64,000 bases of DNA from Saccharum officinarum (lineage: Eukaryota > Streptophyta > Magnoliopsida > Poales > Poaceae). The stretch spans positions 983,759 through 1,047,758 of the forward strand of contig CM036154.1 of assembly GCA_020631735.1 (NCBI GenBank). The letters run 5' to 3'. Shown piece by piece: positions 1-11,180 of this stretch; positions within the stretch are counted from its first letter, which is position 1, and each line of letters begins with the position of its first letter. The position numbers and the translations under genes are program-made. Under the pieces are notes generated by a model. That model worked only from the letters and a program-made list of their open reading frames with translations. It did not search any database and was not told where the DNA came from.

Positions 1-1790
1 CGCCCGCTCTCCCTCTCTCTCTCTCTCGCTGACACCGCGGACCCACTTGTCATCGCCTTCCTCCTCCCTCGCTCTCTCCCGCGACCCGCCATGCCCGCGC
101 GGTGGCCGGCCGGCGAGCGTTGCTTCGGTCACCCATCCAAGCGACCCTACAACACCTACGACTCACCACGAACCCGTTTTAACCCCTAGCGGCTATGCTA
201 CAGCTCCGGGGAGCCCTTCCCGACGGCCATGGCGGACCGACCGCGACGGTGACCGACGTCCCGGCGATGCAACGCGGTAGCGACTAAAGCGAGAGCATGG
301 GGAGCATCAGGAGCTTACAGCGATCGCAGCGAAGCCACAAGGAGGCGCTGGGAGGCGGCGAAGGGTGCTGGCCACGTGAAGCGGCTTGGTCGCCGGAGTT
401 GAGCACGGGAAGCGGTGGCTGCGGCGATCCAGGCGAAGTCAAGCTGGCTTGGGTGGTTCACGAGGTGCGCGAGGATGCGGCGATGCTGTTGGTGCGACTG
501 GCGTGGCCGGAGATGGCCTGGTGGCGGCAGCGGCGAGCGGCGAAGCTAGCGGCGGCGGCGATGGCGAAAACGGACAACGTCACTGTGAACGCTAGGTATT
601 TATAGGAGGTGGTCGCGACTACAGAGCTGCACTGCTCGCGTCATCGCGCTGGCGTTCTCGACCGCGCACGAAGGTCTGGGCGGCCACGGCGGCTCGCCGG
701 CGCCCATACCGCGCGGTGGCCGTCGGCCATTGGCGCGGCACTGTAGCCCCCCAAATCTTAAATTCAAACTGTTTTCTAAAATTACTCTCAAATTTGTATA
801 GCAACTTGAAAAACTTCCAATGTATGAAATCTTAAGAATTTCAAGCTCTACAAGTTTTGTATTGAACACTTTTTCAAATTCTCACTGGATTTTGAAATTT
901 GAGTTTAAATTCAAAGGGGACACATTTTTAGATTTGGTAATTTAGAAATTACTTTTGATTTTATATTGAAACTTCAAAATCTCCAAACATCAAAGTTGTA
1001 TATCTTGACAAGACCTACAACTTTGCTGTTCAAAACATTTTCAAATTCTACCTCCATTTTGAAATCTTAGTTTGGGGACAAAAAATAAGTCAAAACTGAA
1101 ATTTGTTTATTTTTAAAATTACTCCACATTTTACACTAAAACTTTGAAAACTCAAAACACCAAAGTTGTAGCCTTGAAAAGTTCTACAAACTTGGTTTTG
1201 AACTTTTTCCCAAATTTGGCTTAGATTTTGAATTATTTCAAAAGGGGTAAAACAGGGTTTTGAAATTTAGGGTTTTCAGAGGAATTTTAAATTGGAATTT
1301 GTTGCTACTTTGATTTGTGATTACTTAGTGATCAAAACCTCACCCAAGGGCATCATTTGGACCAACATGACATGGTTGACCAAATGCCACTCTTGGTTGA
1401 CCAATTAGCTTTTGAAATTCTTTTACATTTTTCCCTAATTTTGAATTCGAATTCGAATCAGAAAACTCGTGACAAGTTTTGGGACTCCAACTCAAACTCA
1501 AATTTGGAGTTTCATTTTAGAGGTTGTACTTGAGCTCATACCCTACACTTGACACTAGTGTGCAACACAGTCGCACACCTCAAATTACGCAGGGCATGGA
1601 CTAAGCATTTGCGGTGGTATTCGAAATTAGGGTTTTTGGGTTTGGAGCACACCACTGAGAAACACATTCAACTTAGATAAGTAAACTTGTTTTAGTTGAT
1701 GCATAACAAAGTTAACCTAACAGGGATGCTTTGCAATGCATTATGATGACATGGCAGATTAATTAGCACTATAACACCCAGGGTGTTACA
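1..1790 (-). repeat. Probable LTR of a retrotransposon, reaching its terminus at 1790
   Basis: Read on the minus strand, the right edge begins TGTAACACCC followed by GGGTGTTA, so the terminus itself forms a small hairpin. A TGTAACACCC start is common for large grass Gypsy LTRs. The body is AT-rich (750-1500) and becomes GC-rich with CT-repeats towards base 1. No gag or pol homology is visible, and the short open frames in the first 870 bases look like chance. The left end lies outside the window, so a solo LTR cannot be told from a full element. Confidence 0.5.
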
Positions 1791-1924
1791 TTTTACCAAT
1801 ATTTTTTCTATTTCAAGGCAAAAATACAATACAAAATATAGATTAAACATAGTGAAGAGTGATGGTTGATATAAACCCACTAGAATAAAAATTATATCAC
1901 TAATAATAGTCTAAATTACATATT

Positions 1925-2115
1925 ATGTCAATAAAATTCAAATGTTCGGTTAATTCGGTTAGTTCGGTTACCCGAGGGTAATGACCGAACTAAGTCCGGT
2001 TAGTTCGGTTACTTCAAACTGAAGACCGAACTTGTGACCGAAATTTTCGGTCTCGGTCACTTCGGTCTCGGTTAGTTCGGTTCGGTCTTTGGTCTTCGGT
2101 TAATTATGCACAGGG
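1925..2115. repeat. Degenerate TTCGGTTA-rich repeat, possibly hAT subterminal DNA
   Basis: About 190 bases carry many copies of TTCGGTTA or its complement ACCGAA in both orientations, so the segment can fold on itself. The right edge reads GCACAGGGCTA. Clustered short subterminal repeats like these are typical of plant hAT (Ac-like) transposons, but no 8-bp target duplication or transposase was found. The class is an inference. Confidence 0.35.
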
Positions 2116-2325
2116 CTACCTATTGAAATATAGTTATCCCTGTTTATTCGAAAATTTTCAATTCCTGTGCAAACACTGTTTAACCGAACTTTAATCTCTT
2201 GGTAACTGTGCAAAACACTGTTTACCTGAATTTTAAATTTTTTTTGCCTGGCGGCAGCGCGCCCAGTCGTGCATCCAATTAGGTAGCATTAATAGAGCAA
2301 GAAATTTTGAATTGGAGACTTGCCT

Positions 2326-2327
<2 letters not shown>

Positions 2328-2386
<59 letters not shown>

Positions 2387-2387
2387 T

Positions 2388-2432
<45 letters not shown>

Positions 2433-2444
2433 ATATATATATTA
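2328..2444. repeat. (TA)n microsatellite
   Basis: An almost uninterrupted TA dinucleotide run of over 100 bases, with a few AATATATT interruptions near 2380-2400. Such runs are replication-slippage prone and hard to assemble. It lies only 155 bases before an N gap. Confidence 0.95.
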
Positions 2445-2599
2445 CCCTATAGCTGGCTACAAAATAAACTTATTCTGTAGCCACTTTGAGTTACGATAAT
2501 TGCTATGCTGATTTATGAGATTATAGTAACTTCTTACTATATGATTTACTATACCATTATGGTAAATATCCCCATGTGTTATAGAAATTCAACTATTAT

Positions 2600-2699
2600 N
2601 NNNNNNNNNNNNNNNNNNNNNNNNNNNNNNNNNNNNNNNNNNNNNNNNNNNNNNNNNNNNNNNNNNNNNNNNNNNNNNNNNNNNNNNNNNNNNNNNNNN
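2600..2699. other. Assembly gap (100 N)
   Basis: Exactly 100 N, the conventional placeholder for a gap of unknown size. The 5' exon of the PP2A B' gene should lie on its left and is absent from the window. Confidence 0.99.
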
Positions 2700-3094
2700 T
2701 CTTGTTGATTAATGATCTCTAAAGAGCAGCAACGAATTACCATCAAATGTATAGAGTTTCAGTTCTGTTACATATCTTCCCTGAATTGTAGTAGACATGC
2801 CCTTGTTACAGTGGTTCATAAGAGAAAATGAAATATTTTATTTATTATCCTACATTCTGTACAGTAACTATTATCCACAATTGTTGTCTTTATCTGATCT
2901 ATGCACAAAAATGCTGTGGAGTTTTGGAACAAAATATTGTGAGGGCGATCTTTCATTACATTTCAAATCCACAGTTGTGTTTCAGACCATGAGACATCAG
3001 AGACTGCTTATTTTATTAAGGCCTATTGACATTGCAGATGCAGAACATATAATTAACTGATGAATAGTAACTGATAGCATCTATTCTTGTTCAG

Positions 3095-3461
3095 GTTGCC
3101 GAGCGGGCATTATTTTTGTGGAATAACGATCATATCGAGAGTCTGATCAAACAAAATAGTAGGGTTATACTACCTATCATCTTTCCTGCACTGGAGAAAA
3201 ATACCAGCGGGCACTGGAACCAAGCTGTGCAAAGCCTTACTCTAAAGTCTAAATGTTCGGAAACTGTTCTCTGACCATGATCCTGGACTGTTCACCGAGT
3301 GCCTGCGGAAATACGAGGAAGAGAAAGCGAAAGAGAAGGAGGTTAAGTTGAAGCAAGAAGCCACATGGAAGCGCCTTGAGGAGATTGCGTCAGCGAAAGC
3401 GACAAGCGGTGCAGCAGTTCTCGTCTCTCGACCCTTGTCCCGTCAATCTTCAGCTGTGTAG
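3095..3461 (+). pseudogene. PP2A B' (B56) regulatory subunit, last exon only, frameshifted
   Basis: A TTGTTCAG acceptor at 3087-3094 precedes an exon that reads [18 protein letters not shown], then [12 protein letters not shown] and [11 protein letters not shown]. This is the end of the HEAT-like B56 domain, which in the PP2A holoenzyme selects substrates for the catalytic subunit. After LTL the frame breaks at about 3243-3256: an extra 8 bases (a near repeat of CTAAA-containing sequence) put a stop 10 codons on. Skipping them restores the family ending [30 protein letters not shown] and a natural TAG at 3459-3461. The bases between the gap and 3094 look like intron. The large first exon (about 1.1 kb expected) is missing, either in the 100-N gap or deleted. 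Seen: exon, insertion, stop. Inferred: pseudogene rather than assembly error. Confidence 0.8.
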
Positions 3462-4252
3462 CAAAATCAAAATCGTTCATGTGGTAAACAAATGCGCTTC
3501 TCTTTGTTAGTTTTCAAGTTTGGGTGAGTGTTTTCTAACAAATGAATCTCTCGAATTTCTAGGTGTTCATGAAACATTGTACAGGATTGAGTTGTATATA
3601 CGAGGTATATTAAGGTGGGCAAATTGACAAATGATATGATTTGAGAAGCCAGCTGGGTTAGGCACAGTAGCGTCATTTTCTTGATCCTGAGTCTTGGCTT
3701 CTTTTGGCACATGCTAAGATCTGTAGTTGATTGCTGTATCATTATATTTAGCATTGTCAGGAGTTGGCTATGATTTAATTGTTTTCACCTGCTGGTCCTG
3801 CAATCTTCCCATGGGTACCTGTTTCAGAGACTGCAATCTTCCCATGGGTATCTTTTCAGAGACAAAATCGGCTTGGCGGTAGTCGGTGGATAGAACCCTA
3901 GTTTAGAGTCTGAAAATGAGTCATGTTGTTGTTCTTGAGTCTGAAATTGTTGTCAATGGAAGTACAATTTTCTGTGAAGATGTAATTCATATGAGCAAGT
4001 ATAGCATCATTGCATGAACCATGCATTACTCATCATTAGAAATTATATCCTTTAGGTTCATCATCATATATAGCTTCAATTATAAATGCCTGATAAATGT
4101 CAACGGTTCAAGATGAAGATGACATGAATTCGTCACGATTGAATTGCAGTTCTACTGATGATCCTAGCTAACAGCACGCAACACTGATCGTAGAGCTATA
4201 TGAGCTTCCTTATTGGAACGTGCATTCTCATTCTCCTGGGTGTCGATGGTGA
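3462..4252. other. Intergenic, 3' ends of two convergent genes
   Basis: This stretch holds the presumed 3' UTR of the PP2A B' gene and of the GDSL gene on the other strand. An imperfect direct repeat of about 33 bases containing CTGCAATCTTCCCATGGGTA occurs twice in tandem at 3797-3850. I see no other gene. Confidence 0.7.
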
Positions 4253-7200
4253 TCACGGCTTGCCCTGGGCTTTCATGGCCAGCAGGTCCTTAAACGCCGG
4301 GCGGCAGTAGGCGTCGCGGAAGAACATGCCGGCGACAACCTTGTACATGGCCTCCGTCATGTGGACGCCGTCCCAGTTGACGTACTCTGCCGGGCGCGCG
4401 CAGGCGGTGGTGACCTGCGGCGAGCCGCAGGTGGCGAAGAGGTCGAAGTTGTAGGCGCCGCCGCCGGAGCCGCAGCACGTCCGGAAGGGCTCGGCGAAGC
4501 CGTACCGGGCGGGCGCCCGCATCACGGCGAGGTGCGCGGCGTAGTAGTCGGCGTAGGCGACGACGGCGCCCGGGTGGCGCCGCCGGAGCTCGCGGAGGCC
4601 CGCCAGGAGGCGCCGGTTGTGCGCGTAGCTCTGCCGGTTGACGGAGGCCGCGCAGCCCACGGCGTCGCGGTCGTCGGCGCGCGCCAGTGTCATGGCCAGC
4701 GGCAGGCACCCCGTCAGCGGCAGCCCCTGCACGATCACGTACTTGGCGCCTCGCTCCAGCAACCCCTGCCATTTTTTTTGCAAGCCAAAGATATATAAAT
4801 GTAGATCCATAATAAAGCATTCACATTTCGTAGTTTTTCATCTATGATTTATCCACAGGTAAATTCATGCGGTTGTTTTGCCGTGAGATTGAAATGCAGA
4901 TCATACTCGTTCGTCATCAGAGTTGCTTTACTGGTGCATTGCAAAGGGATGATACTGAGACAGGGTGGTAATAACCGGTGAATCCGTGGTGCCATGGCCG
5001 GCTACTGCTTCAGGATTCAGAGAAGGCAGAAGCATGGATCTAGAATTCCAGAGGAGGTACAGTATGTACGGAGTGCTGCACTAGTAACAGTCTGGCAGTG
5101 GCAGGAGGAGGACGAAGAAGGGACAGCGCAGTAAATAGCAGGCATCAGTCCTCAGAGCCTCATCAAATCGATTCACAGTACTACGTCAGGACCGTTACTG
5201 CAGTCTACTAGTAGTACTGACGGTTGGATAGATGCAGAAACCTCAGAGCATGCACCTTGGCCAGGCTCCATATGCCTTGGTATATACGGAGTACCTCCCA
5301 CTCCACTGAATCATCTATGGCAGTACTAATCAATCTTTAGTCTAGCTAGGTCTTATCTTTTTTTTTTCATTTTTTGGAATAATGTGCAGTTTTTTTAGAA
5401 AGGACAACAAAAATTTTACCGTAATTTTTATTAGAAGAAGAAAAAAAATGATGACCTAGTTTTTTTAGTGAGAACTAGACCCAAAAACCACCAAACTAGA
5501 AAACAACGACCAATGACTGAAGCATGAGGATCGACTACTAAAACTTAACCAACTTCTAGTAATAATGTGCAGTTCTTCTGGTTCCAAAAAAAAGAAACTA
5601 GTTTGCTAAAAAGGGAAGTTCAGCTAATCAACGTACTCGGTCTCACTATTATGCTTAGCATCGGTGCAAGGACTAAGTAGCAGGATTAGCATGAAACCTA
5701 CCTAAAATTGGCAATTCTGTACAAAAAGTGGTCAAGTGGCCAAGTGCAATACAAGAAGGATGACAGGGCTGTGCTACAGACAGCAAGAGATCCTTCTCCT
5801 GTGTGTGCAAGGAGCCAAGCAAGAGATACTTTTTGTTGAAGTCTCTAAAGAATTTCGGCGCAATTTGGCCGATAATTTGCAAATTCTTAATACTGAAATT
5901 GAAAACCAGACCAACCAGTGGTTAGTTCCTCTCCGTAGTCTATTGAATATAGAAACAACACAACTAAAATTTAGTAGCCTAAACTTTATAGTTGGACTAA
6001 CAACTAACTAATCAAAGTGATCAAACAGGCCCTAGGGCTTAGGCTCTTGCTGAGCTGAGCTTACTCCTTGTAGCAAGTGCTGTTATGAAGAAGAGATGAC
6101 AGACAGGCACGGTGATCCAAACAGGCCGCTAAGGCCCAGTGCTGAAATTGGCCATAAAACATATTCCTTCTACAAGCATACTCCGTGGAGTAAGGCACAG
6201 TGGATGTGGATCAGAGTAGTAGTAGCTAGGAAGAAATCAAAGCTGAGCAAGTGAGCAGAGTTAATGCACCGGCGACCGGCCGAATTTGGCGGGGCCAAAT
6301 TTACTGTAGCTCAGTGTAGTATTTCGTTTGCATTTAGTAATAATTGTCCATCTATCGACTAATTAGGCTCAAAACGTTCGTATCGCAAAGTACAACCAAA
6401 TCGTACAATTAGTTTTTTATTTCGTCTATATTTAGTACTTCCGCCCTGTTTACTTCCCATGCAAACCCAAAATATTTTCTCTTCCACCCATCACATCGAA
6501 TCTTTGAACGCATGTACGGAGCATTAAATGTAGGTAAAAAAATAACTAATTGCATAGTTTGTCTGTAAAGTTCGAGACGAATCTTTTGAGTCTAATTAAT
6601 CTATGGTTGAACAAATTTTACCAAATAACAACGAAAAGTGCTACAGTAACTTTTCACCTAAATTTTCTCAACTAAACACACCATTCATGTATGTACCGCA
6701 AGTTTGATGTGACGAAAAACCTTCTTTTTGCATAATGTCAAATTCAGGAGTTTGGAAGGAACTAAGAGTGTGTTTAGTTCGCGAAATTTTTTGGCTTTGG
6801 CTATTGTAGCTCTTTTCGTTTGTATTTGTCAATTAGTGTCCAATCATTGACTAATTAAGCTCAAAAGATTCGTCTCGTGGTTTTGTACCAAACTGTGTAA
6901 TTAATTTTTTTTATCTACATATGCTTCATACATGTGTCAAACATTTGATGTGACGGAGAATCTTGAAAAAAAAAAATTTAGAACTAAGCATAGCCTAAGC
7001 ACAGCCGATCGACGCCACGCCACAGACAGCGCAAGATGGGGATCAGGCGTTAGTGCCCATACCAACCGTATGCAAATCTCAACTACTCACTCCATCTCTC
7101 CGTCGAGTACACGGATCGACTACTGTTCTGCTGGTATGTTAAGTTATTATTAGGGCATGCGATTATTAGCACTAATGGCGGCGGCCGAGATAGCTATAGC

Positions 7201-7935
7201 TAGCAAAGGTGTACGACAACGACGACGATGGCGACGTCGTACAGTACAGGTACACTGCGTGCATACCTCGACGAAGGCGGTGACCCTCTGGACGGCCATG
7301 GTGCGGACGAGCTTGGGAGGTATGGTGTCGCGGGCGACGACGGTGTAGGCGTAGTCGTTGGCGCCGATCTCGCCCACCCAGAAGAGCGCGTCGGCGACGG
7401 CGGACCTCTCGCCGGCCCCGGCAGCGGCGCGGAGGTGCGCGTCGAACCAGTCCAGCTGCGTCATGATGGACTGCGGCGTGACGTCGATGCTGAGGTTGTT
7501 CCGCGCGAAGAAGTCGTGCTCGATGGCCGTGGAGCCGGCCACCGCGAAGTTGACGCCGACGGCGGTGGTGGAGGAGTTGGAGTTGGAGGAGAGGTAGGGC
7601 GGGAGGTATGTCGGCAGCGCCAGCGTCTCGGCGAGGAAGTCGACGACGAGGCGGCCGTCGGAGTAGCGGTTGGTGGAGCGGTGGAAGAAAGTGGCGCCGT
7701 AGGGCGGGCTGGACACGTAGCCGAACGAGTAGGGCCCCGTCGTCGAGTGCGTGTTCCCCGTGTCCGTGAACGAGTCGCCGAACGCGTACACCCTCCGGAA
7801 CGGCGACGGCGGCGGTGTAGCGGCGGCTGCTGCAGGGGCCGCGGCCAAGGCCGGAGCTGCCGCCGTCGCCACGACGAGGACGACGGTGGCGGCGACTAGG
7901 AGGCCGAGGCGGTTAGCCGTCGTAGTGGTCGCCAT
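4253..7935 (-). CDS. GDSL esterase/lipase, two exons, secreted
   Basis: Exons are 7935-7267 and 4765-4253 (minus), joined in phase 0 by a GT-AG intron of 2.5 kb, giving 393 residues. The start is the ATG at 7935, which opens a signal peptide (MATTTTANRLGLLVAAT, hydrophobic, Ala-rich). All family blocks are visible: block I FGDSFTDTGN with the catalytic Ser, block II VNFAVAGSTA, block III GEIGANDY, and block V NWDGVHMTEAMY carrying the catalytic Asp and His. The second half has GCLPLAMTL and CAASVNRQSYAHN, a pattern I associate with the At3g48460 group. These enzymes hydrolyse acyl esters in the apothecium or apoplast; the substrate is unknown. A TATA box lies 120 bases upstream. The intron is full of MITEs. 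The frame is intact. Confidence 0.9.
6285..6768. mobile_element. MITE interrupted by a second MITE of the same broad family
   Basis: Inside the GDSL intron. The outer copy begins near 6295 (ACTGTAGCTC, then GCAAAGTACAACCAAATCGT) and is interrupted after TTTAGTACTT at about 6440. It resumes at about 6690 with ATGTATGTACCGCAAGTTTGATGTGACG, ending near 6768. The inner copy (about 6443-6690) begins CCCTGTTTACTTCCC and ends CAACTAAACACACC. Both carry the hallmark words of an abundant grass MITE group (GATGTGACG, GAGACGAATCTTTTGAG, TGCTACAGTA). Confidence 0.65.
6770..6990. mobile_element. Third MITE of the GTGTTTAGTTC group
   Basis: This starts GTGTGTTTAGTTCGCGAAAT, contains GCTATTGTAGC, AAAAGATTCGTCTCG and TTTGATGTGACGGAGAATCTT, and decays into an A-run at about 6967. 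It lies directly beside the nested pair in the GDSL intron, so the intron has taken at least three hits of this family. Confidence 0.6.
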
Positions 7936-8056
7936 GCCCACGCACCACGCTGCGGCGCGCGCTAGCAACAAGCTTGTCACTCTGAGAGTCTGAGTAGCTA
8001 CTAGCTAGCTAGCTAGCGTGCACCCGCGGCGTGCGTTCGCGTGTGGTACCTTGTCT

Positions 8057-8063
8057 CTTTATA
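8057..8063 (-). promoter_or_regulatory. TATA box of the GDSL gene
   Basis: TATAAAG on the minus strand, about 120 bases upstream of the ATG at 7935, a normal distance for a plant core promoter with a short 5' UTR. Confidence 0.6.
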
Positions 8064-8079
8064 GCAGTAGGTAATACCT

Positions 8080-8270
8080 CCGTCCCAGAAAGAATATAAC
8101 GGTAGGTTACGTGTGCTGGTTCACGTTGGACAAATTTTTAATAAATAGTACTCTAAATTAATTTATTATAAAAATACATTTCACAATTAATCTAATAAAA
8201 TTTATTTAGTATTATAAATATTTATATCCTTTTTATCTATAATGGGTCAAAATTAATACACCGACACATA
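8080..8270. mobile_element. Stowaway-like MITE fragment
   Basis: The left edge reads ATACCTCCGTCCCAGAAAG, matching the Stowaway (Tc1/Mariner-type) consensus CTCCCTCCGTCCCA next to a TA target. The AT-rich body fits, but I cannot define the right terminus. It sits just upstream of the GDSL promoter. Confidence 0.55.
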
Positions 8271-9412
8271 CCACCGTTCTAAAATTGCATTTTTTTTCGA
8301 GGACATTACTAGCTAGCTGGCTGGCTGGTGAACCTGTCGACGTACGGCGAATAATACATACTAGCATATACGGTGTACCGTAGACTACTTGACTGTACGT
8401 ACTCCAGCCCTGCACTACTCTCCATGGACCATGCATGCATGGCATGGCACGACGTACGACGACGGTCGCATTGATTCCGTGCGCACAAAGTTAGGTGCAG
8501 CGCCAACGCGCAGTCCACGCGCGACGCCGTGGCGATTCATTAGGGCCGGCGAGGACGAGACGAGCACGATGAGGCGGCCGGCAACGGGCAACCACCGGCC
8601 TCGCTCATCCCGCGTTTAGTTCCGAGATGACCGGCGGCGTCCCCTCCCCTCCACAGTTGAGCGGCGCCCGTCCGTAGTTCATTCACACGAACATGATCCC
8701 AACGGAACGCGGATGATTCGGAACACCAATTCTTTATTTCTTTCTCAATTTTATAGATTAAATTCTTCTGTGTGCAATTTAGCATCGCTCATAAAAATCG
8801 GGTTTTTCTTGTCATTTTGAACTACTCGTTGCGTCCAAAAGAATGCTAGGACAAACAATCTTGGGTGATAGCAAAAGGCCACTAGGTTTTTTTTTTTTTG
8901 ATATGATGACCCCGGTGATTCGATTCGACTATGGCAAAGGACAATAGTTTCTGAGTACCCACTTGGTGTTGGAAGCACTTATGCTTTAATGTTAGTTTTT
9001 TTTCTTTGACCGTACTATTAAGAGGGTAAAAATTTGGATAATTTTTACCAAATACAAACGAAATGCTACAGGAATTCTGATACAGTGTTTTTCTTCCCAA
9101 TTCTCTCATCTAAACGAGGCCTCAATTAAAAAACAGTGAAAATAGGATAGCAATTCCAAGTTTTTTTTGAGGATTTTTCCGTAGCAACTTTGTAGGAGTC
9201 TAGTCTAGTATATATTTGCACCGCGAAAGTTATTGTAAAATTCACTTCTAAAAAAAGATTACTGTAAAATTCTCGTGTTTGACCAGGGTCCCACCCAAAA
9301 TGGGCGACCTCCGTAGGACCCGCGTGGCCACCGTTGGAGTCAGACGGACCCGCCAACCCCGTCTCCCGCCAAATTCTCCCGTCGAAGTCGGACGACCCTT
9401 GTCGTGCTCGGA
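8271..9412. other. Intergenic between divergent GDSL and small secreted-protein genes
   Basis: No gene is visible. Bases 9032-9121 are a truncated copy of the hairpin MITE family seen complete at 33357 (CCAAATACAAACGAAATGCTACA, ending AAACGAGGCC). The remainder is unclassified. Confidence 0.5.
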
Positions 9413-9421
9413 TATATATAT
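9413..9421 (+). promoter_or_regulatory. TATA box of the small secreted-protein gene
   Basis: TATATATAT in a GC-rich promoter, about 150 bases before the ATG at 9568. Confidence 0.6.
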
Positions 9422-9567
9422 AACACGCTTCCGCCATTGTTGCCGCTTCTAGCAGCTGCTTCGACCTAATAAAAACAAATATTGCTCCTCCTCATCCTCC
9501 ACTTACGATAACCTTCCCATTCCCACGCAAAGGCGCCGTGCGTGATCTGATCTCCGTCCGTGCCGCC

Positions 9568-9984
9568 ATGGCCTCGCACCGGGCGCTGCTGCTCCTCCTC
9601 CTCGCCGCCGCGCTCGTCACGGCGCTGGCCGCCGTCGCGTCCGCCGAGGACGCCAAGCCCACCATCCTGACCCCCGTGGCGCAGACCCCGCTGGGGTCCT
9701 TCGACGGCGACAAGCCGGCCTCCGACGACGACACCTTCGACGACGACGAGGACGCCGCGCCTGTCGGCGCGCCCAACGGGGCCACCATGACCAAGCCCAC
9801 CGACGTCCCCGCGCCGAAGCCACCGCGGGCGGCGCTGAAGCCAGCAACGCACCCGCCGCCGTGGCGGTCGCCGTGGGAGCCTTCGCCTCCTTCTGAGGAC
9901 TGGAGATTGATTTCGTTTCGTGCAATGTTTTACATGACCATTTTCTTCGATTTGATATTTGTAAACACACAGCTAATCGTCTAA
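9568..9984 (+). CDS. Small secreted acidic, proline-rich protein, function unknown
   Basis: An ATG in perfect plant context (GCCGCCATGG) opens 138 codons. Residues 1-27 are a clear signal peptide (MASHRALLLLLLAAALVTAL, cleavage near VASA-E). A short conserved-looking segment follows, PTILTPVAQTPLGSFDG, then an Asp-rich block (DDDTFDDDED), AAPVGAPNGATMT and a Pro-rich region (PAPKPPRAALKPATHPPP). The last 27 residues become hydrophobic (FYMTIFFDLIFV) and AT-rich in codon use. They may be read-through into the 3' UTR after loss of an earlier stop, or a GPI-type tail. It resembles small arabinogalactan-type wall proteins in layout only. I do not recognise the family with certainty. Confidence 0.65.
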   Translation: MASHRALLLLLLAAALVTALAAVASAEDAKPTILTPVAQTPLGSFDGDKPASDDDTFDDDEDAAPVGAPNGATMTKPTDVPAPKPPRAALKPATHPPPWRSPWEPSPPSEDWRLISFRAMFYMTIFFDLIFVNTQLIV

Positions 9985-11180
9985 TCGTATGTGCAACTAT
10001 TTTTCAGTTAACACGAGAAGAGAAAACTCAGCGCGGCTTTGCCGCGCCTTGCTTGGAGTCTTGGATTTTTATGTTACCTTTCTGTTGCTGCCTGATTTAA
10101 ATATGTATGTTTTAGAGCATGATTAACATTAGTAATGTTTATATCAAAGGTTTGCATGTTTAAGACTTTCTCTATATGTTTGAAATATTATTAATATATA
10201 CTCCCTCCGTCTTCGCATTTTAAGAAGTCAAATAATCCAAACTTTGACCACATATATTAAAAATATTAATATTTGTGATACCATATAAGCATCATTAGAT
10301 TATATTTTCATAATAAACATATTTGAAGATACAATGCAGCAGAGATAACTAAATAACATTCATTAGAAATTGCGGTCTCACATCCACACAAGCTGACGTG
10401 AATAAAAAAAAATCGGCCGCATTCATTAGTATTTCTATTCCTACTACCTCACGGAGGATGCGCGGACGCTCTGTGCTCCACTCGTTTCGTCTCCTTTCCT
10501 GTTTCTCTTCCCATCGCCAGCTCCACCCTCGTTCCCTTCTCCATCGGCAGCTCCTTGCGTGGTCGGCTGTGGCGGCCGTGGTTGCTGACCGTGTGGCGTC
10601 GCGCTGCAGCGGCGTCGGCACAAGTTTCATCCAGGTTATTTATGAGTTTTATTTACATTACCAAGTTTGAGCTCATAGCCTCAAGACAGCACAGTGATGT
10701 TGCTTCGTAATCTTTCGACAGACATTGCATTCCAAAATTACTGTCACGAGGTACACTGCTGCCTAAAGTAAATTATCGAATTGCATGGTCAAAATCAGGG
10801 AGATGTACATTTATTACAGCCACCTTGCATCCATCCCATCCCAGCTGGACAACATACTCCTTTGAGATCTCAAATCCTTTCATCTACTCCTATATGCTTC
10901 GCATAACCTACAGTACAGCCACAAATTCTAGGAAAAAAAAGGTCCTAGACCTAGAGCGTGGTTTCTGGTTTGAAACAATTTTGCCTCCTGTTGCATCTTC
11001 GTGTGATTCTTGACTCTCCTGTAGCTGTTCGTGAAACTATTGCTCACTATCTCACAGCTATACCCTACCGTGGATTCAGAATCAGAACAGCGTGTCCACG
11101 AAGCAGATACGCCTGAGCCACTGATTTTCAGAGAACACATCAAAAGCAGTAGAACGACTAGCGTTGCTAACATCCACACT
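9985..11180. other. Intergenic; Stowaway MITE and a GC island
   Basis: A Stowaway-type MITE starts at 10201 (CTCCCTCCGTCTTCGCATTT, then CCAAACTTTGACCA) and runs to about 10340. A GC-rich patch at 10440-10640 has no convincing coding pattern. A GCGCGGCTTTGCCGCGCC hairpin lies at 10030-10047 in the 3' flank of the small gene. The right part is the 3' UTR side of ALB4. Confidence 0.5.

Noticed and set aside
297..605. Possible small protein near the left edge
   Set aside because: Two frames are open over the same bases, the region is LTR-like, and there is no recognisable domain.
7228..7899. 223-codon plus-strand frame
   Set aside because: Antisense to GDSL exon 1, which has clear catalytic blocks and a signal peptide on the minus strand.
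10030..10047. GCGCGGCTTTGCCGCGCC hairpin as a terminator or Helitron 3' end
   Set aside because: Plants do not use such terminators, and there is no CTRR end at the right distance or matching TC start.
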